Of a stretch of 33,454 bases of DNA, positions 1-7,205 are shown piece by piece. The notes below the pieces were generated by a model. It was not told the DNA's origin and ran no database searches. It saw only the letters and a list, made by a program, of their open reading frames with translations. The position numbers and the translations under genes are program-made. The DNA is taken from NCBI RefSeq assembly GCF_013403245.1, contig NZ_JACBNQ010000032.1:1-33454 (forward strand), written 5' to 3'. Source of the DNA: Sedimentibacter hydroxybenzoicus DSM 7310. Its GTDB lineage: Bacteria > Bacillota > Clostridia > Tissierellales > Sedimentibacteraceae. Each line of letters opens with the position of its first letter. Positions within the stretch are counted from its first letter, which is position 1.

Positions 1-119
1 GATTATACCTGTTTTTGCCAACCAAAAAAAGCTTTTTCTTTATTTGTTACTTTTTCTTAACTCATGCGTTTGTCGTGCAATAAATAATTTACGTAAATAA
101 TTTGATAATTAAATAATTG

Positions 120-148
120 TTGACTCAATTAAATTAATATGTTATATT
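120..148 (+). promoter_or_regulatory. Sigma-A-type promoter of the cold-shock gene
   Basis: TTGACT at 120-125 and TATATT at 143-148 are separated by exactly 17 bases. Transcription would begin near 155, leaving a leader of about 130 nt before the cold-shock ORF at 287. No other good promoter is visible between here and the ORF. Positions 1-119 contain no gene or convincing structure that I can support. Confidence 0.6.
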
Positions 149-177
149 AAGAAAGTATTACAGATGTATTTATTGAT

Positions 178-246
178 TTCACATGTTTTTAGAGATTATA
201 TATATGTTGTTGATATATAATTTGTAAAAATATGTGAATTTTTTTT
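178..246 (+). promoter_or_regulatory. Terminator-like nested hairpin in the cold-shock mRNA leader
   Basis: The outer stem pairs 178-191 with 225-238 (14 pairs, including one G-T wobble). An inner stem pairs 195-203 with 213-221 (9 A-T pairs). The hairpin is followed directly by eight T residues (239-246). It starts about 23 nt after the predicted transcription start and ends about 30 nt before the ribosome site of the cold-shock gene. As drawn it is an intrinsic terminator inside the 5' leader. An attenuator or temperature-sensitive structure is inferred, not shown. Confidence 0.6.
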
Positions 247-286
247 AACTACAATGGAGTATAAATAAAATATTAGGAGGTACCTC

Positions 287-487
287 ATGAATAAAGGTAC
301 AGTAAAATGGTTTAACGCAGAAAAAGGATTTGGATTTATAACAGCAGATAATGGTAAAGATGTATTTGTGCATTTTTCAGCTATTCAAAGTGACGGATTC
401 AAGTCATTAGAAGAAGGTCAAGCAGTTAGCTTTGATATTACCCAAGGCAATAAAGGCGACCAAGCAACTAACGTAAATAGAATATAA
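287..487 (+). CDS. Cold-shock protein, CspA family
   Basis: This 66-residue protein has the normal length for a single cold-shock domain, a five-strand OB fold that binds single-stranded RNA and DNA in the cytoplasm. RNP1 is visible as KGFGFI (residues 13-18) and RNP2 as VFVHF (residues 26-30), preceded by the typical GTVKWFN start. The ATG at 287 follows AGGAGG (275-280) at good spacing. Family members act as RNA chaperones, and some destabilise terminator hairpins. That is relevant because this gene's own leader carries a terminator-like hairpin. A short terminator follows at 515-539, and a broken DEAD-box helicase gene lies next, a common partner in RNA remodelling. The name is avoided here because Csp also denotes the germination proteases in this window. 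Confidence 0.97.
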   Translation: MNKGTVKWFNAEKGFGFITADNGKDVFVHFSAIQSDGFKSLEEGQAVSFDITQGNKGDQATNVNRI

Positions 488-514
488 TTAATACTATAGC
501 TATGAACGTTAAAA

Positions 515-539
515 GTCGGGAACTAAACCCGATTTTTTT
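515..539 (+). terminator. Intrinsic terminator after the cold-shock gene
   Basis: The stem TCGGG (516-520) pairs with CCCGA (528-532) around a seven-base loop and is followed by seven T residues (533-539). It lies 28 bases after the cold-shock stop codon and just ahead of the helicase remnant. Confidence 0.65.
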
Positions 540-558
540 ATGCAGAAAGAGAGAGAAT

Positions 559-855
559 ATGAAATTTGAAGATTTAAATTTAATAAAAGAAATAAATAAA
601 GCTTTAAAAGATGAAGGATATGATAACCCTACATCTATACAAGAACAGGCTATACCCCATGTATTGAAAGGAAGGGATGTACTCGGATGCGCCCAGACCG
701 GAACCGGAAAAACAGCAGCATTTGCTATACCTATAATACAAAAAATATATGAACAAAAAATTAAAAACTCTAAAAACTATAAACCCAGTGGGAACCCAGT
801 GGGGACGGAACCCAGTGGGGACGGTTCTTTTTGGGTCAATATTCAGCCCATATAA
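559..855 (+). pseudogene. DEAD-box RNA helicase, 5' fragment only
   Basis: Starting at the ATG at 559 (GAGAGAG-type ribosome site), the first 75 or so residues are a clear DEAD-box helicase N-terminus. The Q motif is visible ([10 protein letters not shown]) and motif I is [11 protein letters not shown]. Family members need another 300 or more residues carrying DEAD, SAT and the second RecA domain. None of these is found downstream in any frame. The reading frame instead runs into a tandem GGGGACGG repeat (782 on), which adds about 20 unrelated residues, and stops at 853-855. The downstream DNA is an oppositely oriented gene. I read this as a helicase gene truncated by deletion or insertion at the repeat. 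An RNA-binding fragment could still be translated but could not act as a helicase. Confidence 0.85.
782..836. repeat. Tandem GGGGACGG repeat at the helicase breakpoint
   Basis: A 16-base unit, AACCCAGTGGGGACGG, occurs twice in tandem (793-808, 809-824) after a partial copy (782-792), and is followed by TTCTTTTTGGGT. On the minus strand it reads as an AAAAAGAACCGTCCCC-type string, which I recognise as dispersed repeat DNA in many Clostridia and related genomes. That recognition is from memory, not a search. It joins the truncated helicase to the 3' end of the Uma2 gene, whose stop codon abuts the repeat. A degenerate copy lies at 9344-9363. Confidence 0.75.
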
Positions 856-1378
856 ATATATCAGATATATTTATAGCTAAATCGTCGAAAACAGATGAAA
901 CTAAGATCTCGTTTTTACAATAATCTTTAATTGTTTCATTTTCAAAATTGTATACTGTTATAGTTTCAGTCTTAGGATTTGCTATCCAATATTCTTTAAC
1001 ACCAAATAATTCGTACTTAATAAGTTTTGTAAATGCGTCCGTATATTGGCTGCTTGGGCTTATAATTTCAATTACAATTTCCGGTGCTTTCTTATATCTT
1101 TGAAAATTACTGTCATCTAATCCACAAATAACTGAGATATCGGGAATTAACACATTATCATTAAATTCAACTTCAGCTTCGGTAAATACCATACAATTCT
1201 TTCCCTTAAAATAGATTCCTAATTGCAGAAATAAGTTTCCCATTACCTCCTGATGCTTATAATTCGGTCGAGGGGACATTAAAACAATTCCATCAATTAA
1301 TTCATATTTTTTTTCATCACTAGTTTCTAAATTATTAAATTCAAACAATGAAAATTTCTTACTTGAATATTGTTCCAT
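836..1378 (-). CDS. Uma2-family protein (DUF820, PD-(D/E)XK nuclease fold)
   Basis: This 180-residue protein has the Uma2 pattern: an N-terminal YELIDG, a central PDISVI, then an EIISPSS segment followed by D...[13 protein letters not shown]. These match the PD-(D/E)XK nuclease-like core seen across DUF820/Uma2 proteins. The family is common in cyanobacteria and some Clostridia and often spreads with mobile DNA; its biological role is unknown. The ATG at 1378 was chosen because GGAGG lies seven bases upstream; the in-frame TTG at 1390 overlaps that site. The 3' end meets the GGGGACGG repeat, so local rearrangement probably placed it here. Confidence 0.88.
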   Translation of the reverse strand: MEQYSSKKFSLFEFNNLETSDEKKYELIDGIVLMSPRPNYKHQEVMGNLFLQLGIYFKGKNCMVFTEAEVEFNDNVLIPDISVICGLDDSNFQRYKKAPEIVIEIISPSSQYTDAFTKLIKYELFGVKEYWIANPKTETITVYNFENETIKDYCKNEILVSSVFDDLAINISDIFIWAEY

Positions 1379-1419
1379 TGCAACCTCCAACTAATTATTT
1401 TTTTTATTCTATCATAAGT

Positions 1420-1517
1420 GCAAGACGCTTATCGTCTTGCTTCACACCGATACAATAAATACATAATCATACAAAGACGTATGTCTTTGTTTCCTCAATT
1501 ATTGTATTTATTATATC
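1420..1517. repeat. Cluster of three inverted repeats
   Basis: A perfect 8-bp hairpin GCAAGACG/CGTCTTGC (1420-1427/1433-1440) is followed by a larger structure. Arms 1449-1463 and 1503-1517 pair at 14 of 15 positions and enclose another perfect 8-bp hairpin, ACAAAGAC/GTCTTTGT (1471-1478/1483-1490). It lies between the minus-strand DUF2200 and Uma2 genes. There is no clear T-run to mark it as a terminator. A small non-coding palindromic element is possible. Confidence 0.55.
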
Positions 1518-1542
1518 AAATTAATTTTATATTAACAATATT

Positions 1543-1893
1543 TCATTTCCGCAAAATCTTATCCATCGTCTTGCCCTTTGCCAATTCGTCAATCATTTTA
1601 TCCAAGTAGCGAATTTCTCGCATAATCGGTTCTTCAATATTTTCAACCCGTATACCGCAGACCACACCCTTGATTAAATTGCGGGAAGGATTAGGCTGAG
1701 GAGATTCGGTAAAGAAAGTTTCGTAGTCGGTTTCTTTCTTTATATGTTCTTGAAGCGCCTCCTGGCTGTATCCTGTCTGCCAGCGTATAATTTCATCTAC
1801 TTCTTCCTTAGTACGTCCTTTTTTCTCTGCCTTCGCAATTAAAAGCGGGTAGACTTTTGCAAAAATCATTTTATAAACATTATTCTTAGCCAT
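1543..1893 (-). CDS. DUF2200 family protein
   Basis: This 116-residue protein matches the DUF2200 family along its whole length. Recognisable stretches are [30 protein letters not shown] near the start, WQTGY in the middle, [20 protein letters not shown], and the closing [21 protein letters not shown], quoted here only in part from memory of the family. The function is unknown; it appears soluble, with no signal peptide or membrane segment. The ATG at 1893 follows GAGG. It begins 22 bases after the XRE regulator gene on the same strand, so the two are probably one transcript. Confidence 0.85.
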   Translation of the reverse strand: MAKNNVYKMIFAKVYPLLIAKAEKKGRTKEEVDEIIRWQTGYSQEALQEHIKKETDYETFFTESPQPNPSRNLIKGVVCGIRVENIEEPIMREIRYLDKMIDELAKGKTMDKILRK

Positions 1894-1915
1894 AACATAT
1901 CCTCTTTTCAATTTT

Positions 1916-2626
1916 TTATGTTGCGGACAACATATTGTATAATTTCAATAAGCGCACATCATCTTTTGAAACCTTGAGTTGATTAATCAAGGCAGCATCC
2001 TCTTTCAGACGGGTTTTGGAAAACAGCATTTTAATGGCAATGGGCATCATGGGTCTGGAGGAAAAACCGTTAAACAATCCCCACTTGGTGTCGGAATCCA
2101 GATATGACGCAAGTATCTGAGCATTGGCCTTTTCCATAGGTGTGTCCCTGTTATTTAGGGAAATACGGGTAAGTGCATCATAATGCTCAATAAACCCCCA
2201 ATACGTATTTTCACAATTCTGATAATTATCAAAATCCTTATAGTTCATATACATCATAATTTTGTATTGATGATTTTCGGTCTCAGACAGCACGTCGAAC
2301 ACGCAACGTATAATATGGTTGCTTCTACCATCATAAAGATAGGAGTAGAATTGAGATACTCCGTTGAAAAATGCAGGACTGTTATTCTGAGAAGAGATAA
2401 CGGTGCGTTTCTGAGGATAGTAGAGTAATTGCTCTACATGAATTTGAAGGGCATCGGCAATTTCATACAGTGTTTCTATATCAACTGATATTTCTCCTCT
2501 TTCATATTTGGAAATTGTGGATTTGCTTTTATTAAGAATATCAGATAATTCGCTCAGTGTTAATCTGCGTATTTTCCTGAAAGTCCTGATTTGTTTGCCA
2601 ATATGTATATTAATTTCAGACATCAT
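1916..2626 (-). CDS. XRE-family HTH transcriptional regulator
   Basis: This 236-residue protein starts with a classic lambda-Cro/XRE helix-turn-helix (residues about 8-63: [20 protein letters not shown], then [11 protein letters not shown]). The remaining 170 residues form a larger C-terminal domain that I do not recognise, probably for ligand sensing or oligomerisation. An AGGTAGC-type ribosome site precedes the start; the second Met is an equally possible start. It is divergent from the MalY/PatB-type gene across 290 bases and cotranscribed with DUF2200. The arrangement suggests that it controls the divergent aminotransferase and perhaps itself, which is inference. Confidence 0.88.
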   Translation of the reverse strand: MMSEINIHIGKQIRTFRKIRRLTLSELSDILNKSKSTISKYERGEISVDIETLYEIADALQIHVEQLLYYPQKRTVISSQNNSPAFFNGVSQFYSYLYDGRSNHIIRCVFDVLSETENHQYKIMMYMNYKDFDNYQNCENTYWGFIEHYDALTRISLNNRDTPMEKANAQILASYLDSDTKWGLFNGFSSRPMMPIAIKMLFSKTRLKEDAALINQLKVSKDDVRLLKLYNMLSAT

Positions 2627-2781
2627 GCTACCTCGTATAAAAAGTTTCGTAAAAATATATAAAAGTTTTTGATTTAGCTATTTTTTATTATATACAAGAA
2701 TTTTAGCATACAAAAAGGAAAAAATCCATTCTAAATAAAAAAAATAATAAGAAAATCTACTCTTAAGAAACTTTGATAGTT

Positions 2782-2810
2782 TTGACATAATAAGTTATGA
2801 TTGATAAAAT
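2782..2810 (+). promoter_or_regulatory. Promoter of the MalY/PatB-type gene
   Basis: TTGACA (2782-2787) and TAAAAT (2805-2810) are spaced by 17 bases. A small inverted repeat, AAACT-N5-AGTTT (2768-2782), touches the -35 box and could be an operator for the divergent XRE protein. The rest of the 2627-2918 intergenic region is AT-rich with no ORF; I found no clear promoter for the XRE gene. Confidence 0.6.
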
Positions 2811-2918
2811 AGGATAAAGATAAAAGGGGATACACCCTTAAAGTAAGAAAAGTCTTTGAGAGGTAGCATTAGGGGAATATCCCCAAATAAAATTAAATTA
2901 ACAGACAGGAGTGGTAAT

Positions 2919-4130
2919 ATGTACAATTTTGATGAAATTATTGACCGCAGTCATACGAATGCTATGAATACGGACGGATTTCGCAGCTATATCTTTCATG
3001 CAGACGATACGATGACATTCCCTTATAAAGATGAGGAATTTATAAGGATGTGGGTTGCAGATATGGAATTCGCAACTCCGGATGTTATAATCGATGCTAT
3101 TAAGGAACGTCTGGATAAACGTATCTTTGGATATACAAGGGTATTTGAAAACAGCTATTATGAAGTATTTGCAAATTGGTGTATGAAACGTTACGGATGG
3201 ACGTTTGATAAAAACCAGCTTGTTATGTCAAACGGTATCATACCGGCATTATTTGAGTTAGTGGATTATATTTGCAAAAAAGATGAAAAGGTGTTGTTTT
3301 TAACACCCTCATACGCATATTTCAAGTATGCGGCTGATCATAACAGCAGAGAATATGTGTGCTCAGATTTGATAAATATCGACGGATATTATACTATAGA
3401 TTTTGAAGATTTGGAAAAAAAAGCTTCCGATGAAAAGACAACACTCTTAATTTTTTGCAATCCTCACAACCCTACCGGACGTGTATGGAAAGAGGATGAG
3501 CTGAAAAAAGTCGGAGAAATTATAGAAAAGCATAATCTATGGGTTATTTCCGATGAAATTCATTGTGATTTGCTACGCCTTAATCAAACACACATTCCGC
3601 TGGGGAAGGTTATGCAGGATTATGAAAGAATGATTACATGTATGGCTCCAAGCAAGACCTTTAACATGGCCGGGCTGATGCTTTCACACATTATTATCAG
3701 AGACGAAAGTTTAAGAGAAATATGGCTTAACAGACATTACAATTTTGACAATCCTTTAAGTATTGCAGCGGCTCAGGCAGCATATGAAAAAGGCGGAATC
3801 TGGTTGGAGGAATTGCGTGCATACTTGGATGAAAATTTCAGATTTACAGGGGAATATCTTTCTAAAAATCTGCCAAATGCAAAATTCAAAATATCCGAAG
3901 CAACCTATCTGGCATGGGTGGACTTAGGTGCTTATTTTGACAAGGATGAGGACTTGCCTATGTTTTTTGCATATGAAGCAGGTGTACTGTTAGAAGGCGG
4001 CAATATGTTTGTAGATAACTCTGACGGTTTTATCCGCCTGAATCTTGCATGCCCAATTTCAATGCTGAAAGGAGGATTAAAAAGAATATGTGAAGCAGTC
4101 AATAAAAAGCATGAGGGTACAGATAAATAA
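2919..4130 (+). CDS. MalY/PatB-family PLP-dependent C-S lyase/aminotransferase
   Basis: This 403-residue fold-type-I PLP enzyme has the usual length for the MalY/PatB family (cystathionine beta-lyase-like, releasing a thiol, pyruvate and ammonia from cysteine conjugates). Visible features are an N-terminal WVADMEF (substrate-gate region), CNPHNPTGRVW, the cofactor-contacting SDEIHCDL, and the Schiff-base lysine in APSKTFNMAG. The ATG at 2919 was chosen because AGGAGTGG precedes it; 21 extra in-frame residues upstream have no ribosome site. It stands alone between its own promoter and a strong terminator, divergent from an XRE regulator. The true substrate (cystathionine, cysteine or another amino acid) cannot be read from the sequence. 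Confidence 0.92.
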   Translation: MYNFDEIIDRSHTNAMNTDGFRSYIFHADDTMTFPYKDEEFIRMWVADMEFATPDVIIDAIKERLDKRIFGYTRVFENSYYEVFANWCMKRYGWTFDKNQLVMSNGIIPALFELVDYICKKDEKVLFLTPSYAYFKYAADHNSREYVCSDLINIDGYYTIDFEDLEKKASDEKTTLLIFCNPHNPTGRVWKEDELKKVGEIIEKHNLWVISDEIHCDLLRLNQTHIPLGKVMQDYERMITCMAPSKTFNMAGLMLSHIIIRDESLREIWLNRHYNFDNPLSIAAAQAAYEKGGIWLEELRAYLDENFRFTGEYLSKNLPNAKFKISEATYLAWVDLGAYFDKDEDLPMFFAYEAGVLLEGGNMFVDNSDGFIRLNLACPISMLKGGLKRICEAVNKKHEGTDK

Positions 4131-4145
4131 ATTAGTACAAAATTT

Positions 4146-4188
4146 AAAAAAGATATTTAGCCTGATTTTCGCACTAAATATCTTTTTT
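4146..4188. terminator. Bidirectional terminator between the PatB-type gene and sleC
   Basis: A perfect 15-bp stem pairs 4146-4160 (AAAAAAGATATTTAG) with 4174-4188. The A-run on one side and T-run on the other let it serve both converging genes. Confidence 0.85.
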
Positions 4189-4207
4189 ATTTTCAATAGC
4201 ATTTTGT

Positions 4208-5491
4208 TTATGGTGTAAGCTCACCTATCTTGGTCACTGCAACATAAATATTTGAAATGCTGTACCATGTGGCAAAGTCAACTATGCCTGTAACAGGAAG
4301 CTGAAATATTTCCTGAAACCTTTTAACTGCATCTTCTGTTGTCTCTTTGAAAATACCATCTACCCTTATTTTAGGTATTGCAGGGTAATTATCTGAAATC
4401 CTGTTGAGCTGTTCCTGAATAGTTCTGACAGCTCCGCCGGCAGAGCCTGACAGCAGGTTTACGCCGGGGAAAGACTGCGGAATTCCCTCAACTATTTGTG
4501 CTTGTGCAAGATAAACCTCGCTTCCGTAATAATACCGCAAAATATCAATAGGGGAATAACCCTGCTCTCCCATGTTTTTTGAGCCCCACTGATTCAACCA
4601 ATCAGGGCAGCTTACTCTTTGCCCGTCGCAGTATTGTGCAAGCAAGGGCTGTCTTATGTTGGGTTTTGTTATATAAGTTGTAAAAATTTCATCCACAACA
4701 TATGCTATCTCTTCAAAAATAGTACGGCCGTATGAAAAGGCTTGATCATAAGCTGTTGAATTAGTAATTGTAAAATCAAAGCCCTTGTTTCTGTACCATT
4801 CGGTATAAACACGATTGAGGGTGAATGACAGAATGGCTAAAACATTCGCCTGGATGGTATTACTTGACCAAGTGCAATAAATTTCACTGCTTGCGACATT
4901 TTTTATGTAGTCTTTGAAAGGAACATAATAATTCGTAGCAGAAAAGTTTGAAGGAACTCCATCATGCACAATGATGGTTTCGGGAATGACCGGTTCAGAC
5001 AAAACAACAAAACCTGATGATGGTGGAAGCTCTTTTATCGCACTTTCGGGAATCTTGGGCGGAAAATTTCCCCAAAGCACAGGATATGGAACAAAAAGAG
5101 TGCGTGATGTTTCATAGGAGTATTTCCGCTGTCTTAAATTAATGTTTTGGATAGCTGTTGTTTCTGGAAATACTTGCACTCCTTCTACAATAATGATATC
5201 AAGATCCTCGCGTGTTGCAATAATATCATATGTACTGAAAGGTTGGGGAAATCCCGGAGCTAAGGAGTATTCCAACGGCGGTGTTGGCAAGCTTATTTCC
5301 TGTGTCCGTCCGGAAGAGTTGGTGCTTATTTGTGCAATTAAGTACGAATTTAATCTTGACATAACGAGCACATTCACATCGGAAAGCGGTATCCCTAAGT
5401 TTGCATCGAAGCATTGGACCTGCAAACGCCCCCTGTCAATCATCTCATTCATTCTTATTTTTCTTGTATCGGGTTTGTTGTATGGTGTCAT
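4208..5491 (-). CDS. sleC: SleC-like spore cortex-lytic enzyme (germination)
   Basis: This 427-residue protein matches the SleC architecture. An N-terminal pro-region with a beta-sandwich look spans about residues 20-120. A SpoIID-related catalytic domain spans about 205-330 (FTLNRVYTEWYRNKGF, ITNSTAYDQAFSYGRTIFE, YCDGQRVSCPDWLNQWGS). A C-terminal peptidoglycan-binding domain spans about 350-415 (VRTIQEQLNRI, VDGIFKETTEDAVKRFQ). In Clostridium, SleC is stored in spores as a zymogen and degrades cortex peptidoglycan once a Csp protease removes its pro-region. The ATG at 5491 follows AAGGAGC. It lies 15 bases after the Csp-like pseudoprotease gene, giving the csp-csp-sleC order known from C. 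perfringens. No typical signal peptide is visible. Confidence 0.9.
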   Translation of the reverse strand: MTPYNKPDTRKIRMNEMIDRGRLQVQCFDANLGIPLSDVNVLVMSRLNSYLIAQISTNSSGRTQEISLPTPPLEYSLAPGFPQPFSTYDIIATREDLDIIIVEGVQVFPETTAIQNINLRQRKYSYETSRTLFVPYPVLWGNFPPKIPESAIKELPPSSGFVVLSEPVIPETIIVHDGVPSNFSATNYYVPFKDYIKNVASSEIYCTWSSNTIQANVLAILSFTLNRVYTEWYRNKGFDFTITNSTAYDQAFSYGRTIFEEIAYVVDEIFTTYITKPNIRQPLLAQYCDGQRVSCPDWLNQWGSKNMGEQGYSPIDILRYYYGSEVYLAQAQIVEGIPQSFPGVNLLSGSAGGAVRTIQEQLNRISDNYPAIPKIRVDGIFKETTEDAVKRFQEIFQLPVTGIVDFATWYSISNIYVAVTKIGELTP

Positions 5492-5506
5492 ATATCTGCT
5501 CCTTAT

Positions 5507-7204
5507 TTACTTCAATTTGTTAAACGATTCAAATAAATCAAGCTTGCCATATCCCCATTGAACATTAGGGTATTCGCGACTGCCGGATCGGCTGCATCCT
5601 CTGATTAACAGGGAGAGAACACGATTACAGCTCATATCCGGCTCATGATTCATTACAATGCCCCACTGCAGCATGATGGCGGCGGCTCCCGTTGTGATGG
5701 CAGCAGCAACTCCCGTTCCTGATGATGTACCGGGTCCCTTGGGATATATTCCTCCTATATTTACACCGGGAGCAACAAAGTCCGGCGACATTCTTGGGAG
5801 TCTGGTCGGACCCCATGAAGAAGCAATAAAAAGACTGTCATCCCTATTGTTATAAGCTCCGCATGTAATAGTTCCTATTGAGGTAGCAGGATTGACAATG
5901 GTATAGTTTGGTTTAGGCTCAATAAATTCTACATATGGGCTGACCATACCTGTTATTGGCAGCCATGCATGATATTCTCCGCTGACGACAATATCACCTT
6001 GCAGTATAATCTCCCATATTCCCGGTGTAGGATCTTCCACTTCTACAATAGCCAGACGACTTCTTAATTGGAAATATCCTATCCCCACCAAAGACTTTTC
6101 CAAAACCAGCGTTTTTCGAAATGCAATATTGCTTTCAAACGGAATCCGGTTAATTACCTGTCCCGTAGGTGATTTAACTGCTACAGATATCTTATCCCAC
6201 GCTTCATTCCAGATTTGAACAGAAAATCCCCTTACATTTTGACCCACGTTAATTCCAATGTTTTGAATCTGTCCTGCTTCGGTGAATACGCCGTCTGTAT
6301 GATGCTTGGCATTGCTTTCATTTCCGGCAGCTGTACAAATGGCAACACCTCTCCTGTTGCATACATAGGTCAAATACTCTTCCATCATACTAAAGCCGGC
6401 GTGTCCGCCGAAATTGGTTCCTAAAGCAATGCAGATGGCTACCGGGCGGTTGAATGTATCCGCCTGGTCCAATATATATTCAATGCCCATCATGATATTA
6501 TCGGAAGTAAATATAATGCTGTCATCCGGCAGCTCAGGAAATAGTCTGAAATAATAAGGGCTTGCGGGCTTCAATTTTACGGCGATGATTGAAGCGTCTG
6601 GGGCTGATCCTATATGACCGTTGTTTTCCCGCCCGCCTGCCACCGATGCTATAAAGGTGCCGTGTCCGATAGTATCCTGCTGAGGAACAATCTCCAAGGG
6701 AGATTCCGATTGCAGTGCTGCGTTAATTTCCTTCTGAGTATACACAGCACCAAACTGCATATCCTCCGGGAAAGTTCCGTTTCCCGTCTGGTCCCAAATT
6801 GATAATATTTTGCTGCTCCCATCTTCATACCGAAAGGATGCGCTGGTATAGTCGATTCCCGTATCCACAAAACCTAAAATTACTCCCTGACCTCTTAAAT
6901 CGACACCCGGCATTTGCTGAAGTCGTGTGGTAATGGGCTCCTCAAAGGTTTCACTATCTAAAAGTGTGTAGTCTATAGGGTGATTATTAATAAAGGTTTC
7001 TCCCAACTCACGTAATATAGGATGTAATTTATCTTCGGAGACATAAGCAATCACATATCCACCTGATAGGACAGTCCCAATGCGAATGTATGGATTTTCT
7101 TCGGCAAACTGCCTGAACCTATCGCTGTCTTGAACTTGAAAGCTTGCTGTGGTCGGCAAGCTGATAAACTCCGCCAACGTCATATCCTTTGGTAATATAT
7201 CCAA
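5507..7204 (-). CDS. Csp-type subtilase, predicted pseudoprotease (Ser to Gly), CspC-like
   Basis: This 565-residue S8-family protein is homologous to its neighbour along the whole length and carries the Csp-type inserted jellyroll-like region. The catalytic Asp (D114 in GFVDTGIDY), His (H181 in IGHGTF) and oxyanion Asn (N295 in AAGNES) are present. The nucleophile position is Gly498 in SSGTGVAAAITTG, codon GGA at 5711-5713; the neighbour has GTSIAAPFVTG there. Loss of the serine parallels C. difficile CspC, a pseudoprotease involved in germinant signalling, although CspC also lost its His. The start is TTG at 7204, with GGAGG inside the upstream gene and one base between the two ORFs, so translation is probably coupled. 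No proteolysis is expected, and a scaffold or signal role is inferred. Confidence 0.88.
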   Translation of the reverse strand: MDILPKDMTLAEFISLPTTASFQVQDSDRFRQFAEENPYIRIGTVLSGGYVIAYVSEDKLHPILRELGETFINNHPIDYTLLDSETFEEPITTRLQQMPGVDLRGQGVILGFVDTGIDYTSASFRYEDGSSKILSIWDQTGNGTFPEDMQFGAVYTQKEINAALQSESPLEIVPQQDTIGHGTFIASVAGGRENNGHIGSAPDASIIAVKLKPASPYYFRLFPELPDDSIIFTSDNIMMGIEYILDQADTFNRPVAICIALGTNFGGHAGFSMMEEYLTYVCNRRGVAICTAAGNESNAKHHTDGVFTEAGQIQNIGINVGQNVRGFSVQIWNEAWDKISVAVKSPTGQVINRIPFESNIAFRKTLVLEKSLVGIGYFQLRSRLAIVEVEDPTPGIWEIILQGDIVVSGEYHAWLPITGMVSPYVEFIEPKPNYTIVNPATSIGTITCGAYNNRDDSLFIASSWGPTRLPRMSPDFVAPGVNIGGIYPKGPGTSSGTGVAAAITTGAAAIMLQWGIVMNHEPDMSCNRVLSLLIRGCSRSGSREYPNVQWGYGKLDLFESFNKLK

Positions 7205-7205
7205 A

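Noticed and set aside
1418-1609. 63-codon plus-strand ORF
   Set aside because: It runs through hairpin repeats and the 3' end of the DUF2200 gene, has no ribosome site and resembles no family.
2856-2918. N-terminal extension of the PatB-type protein
   Set aside because: There is no ribosome site before 2856, whereas the ATG at 2919 has AGGAGTGG and gives the family's usual start.
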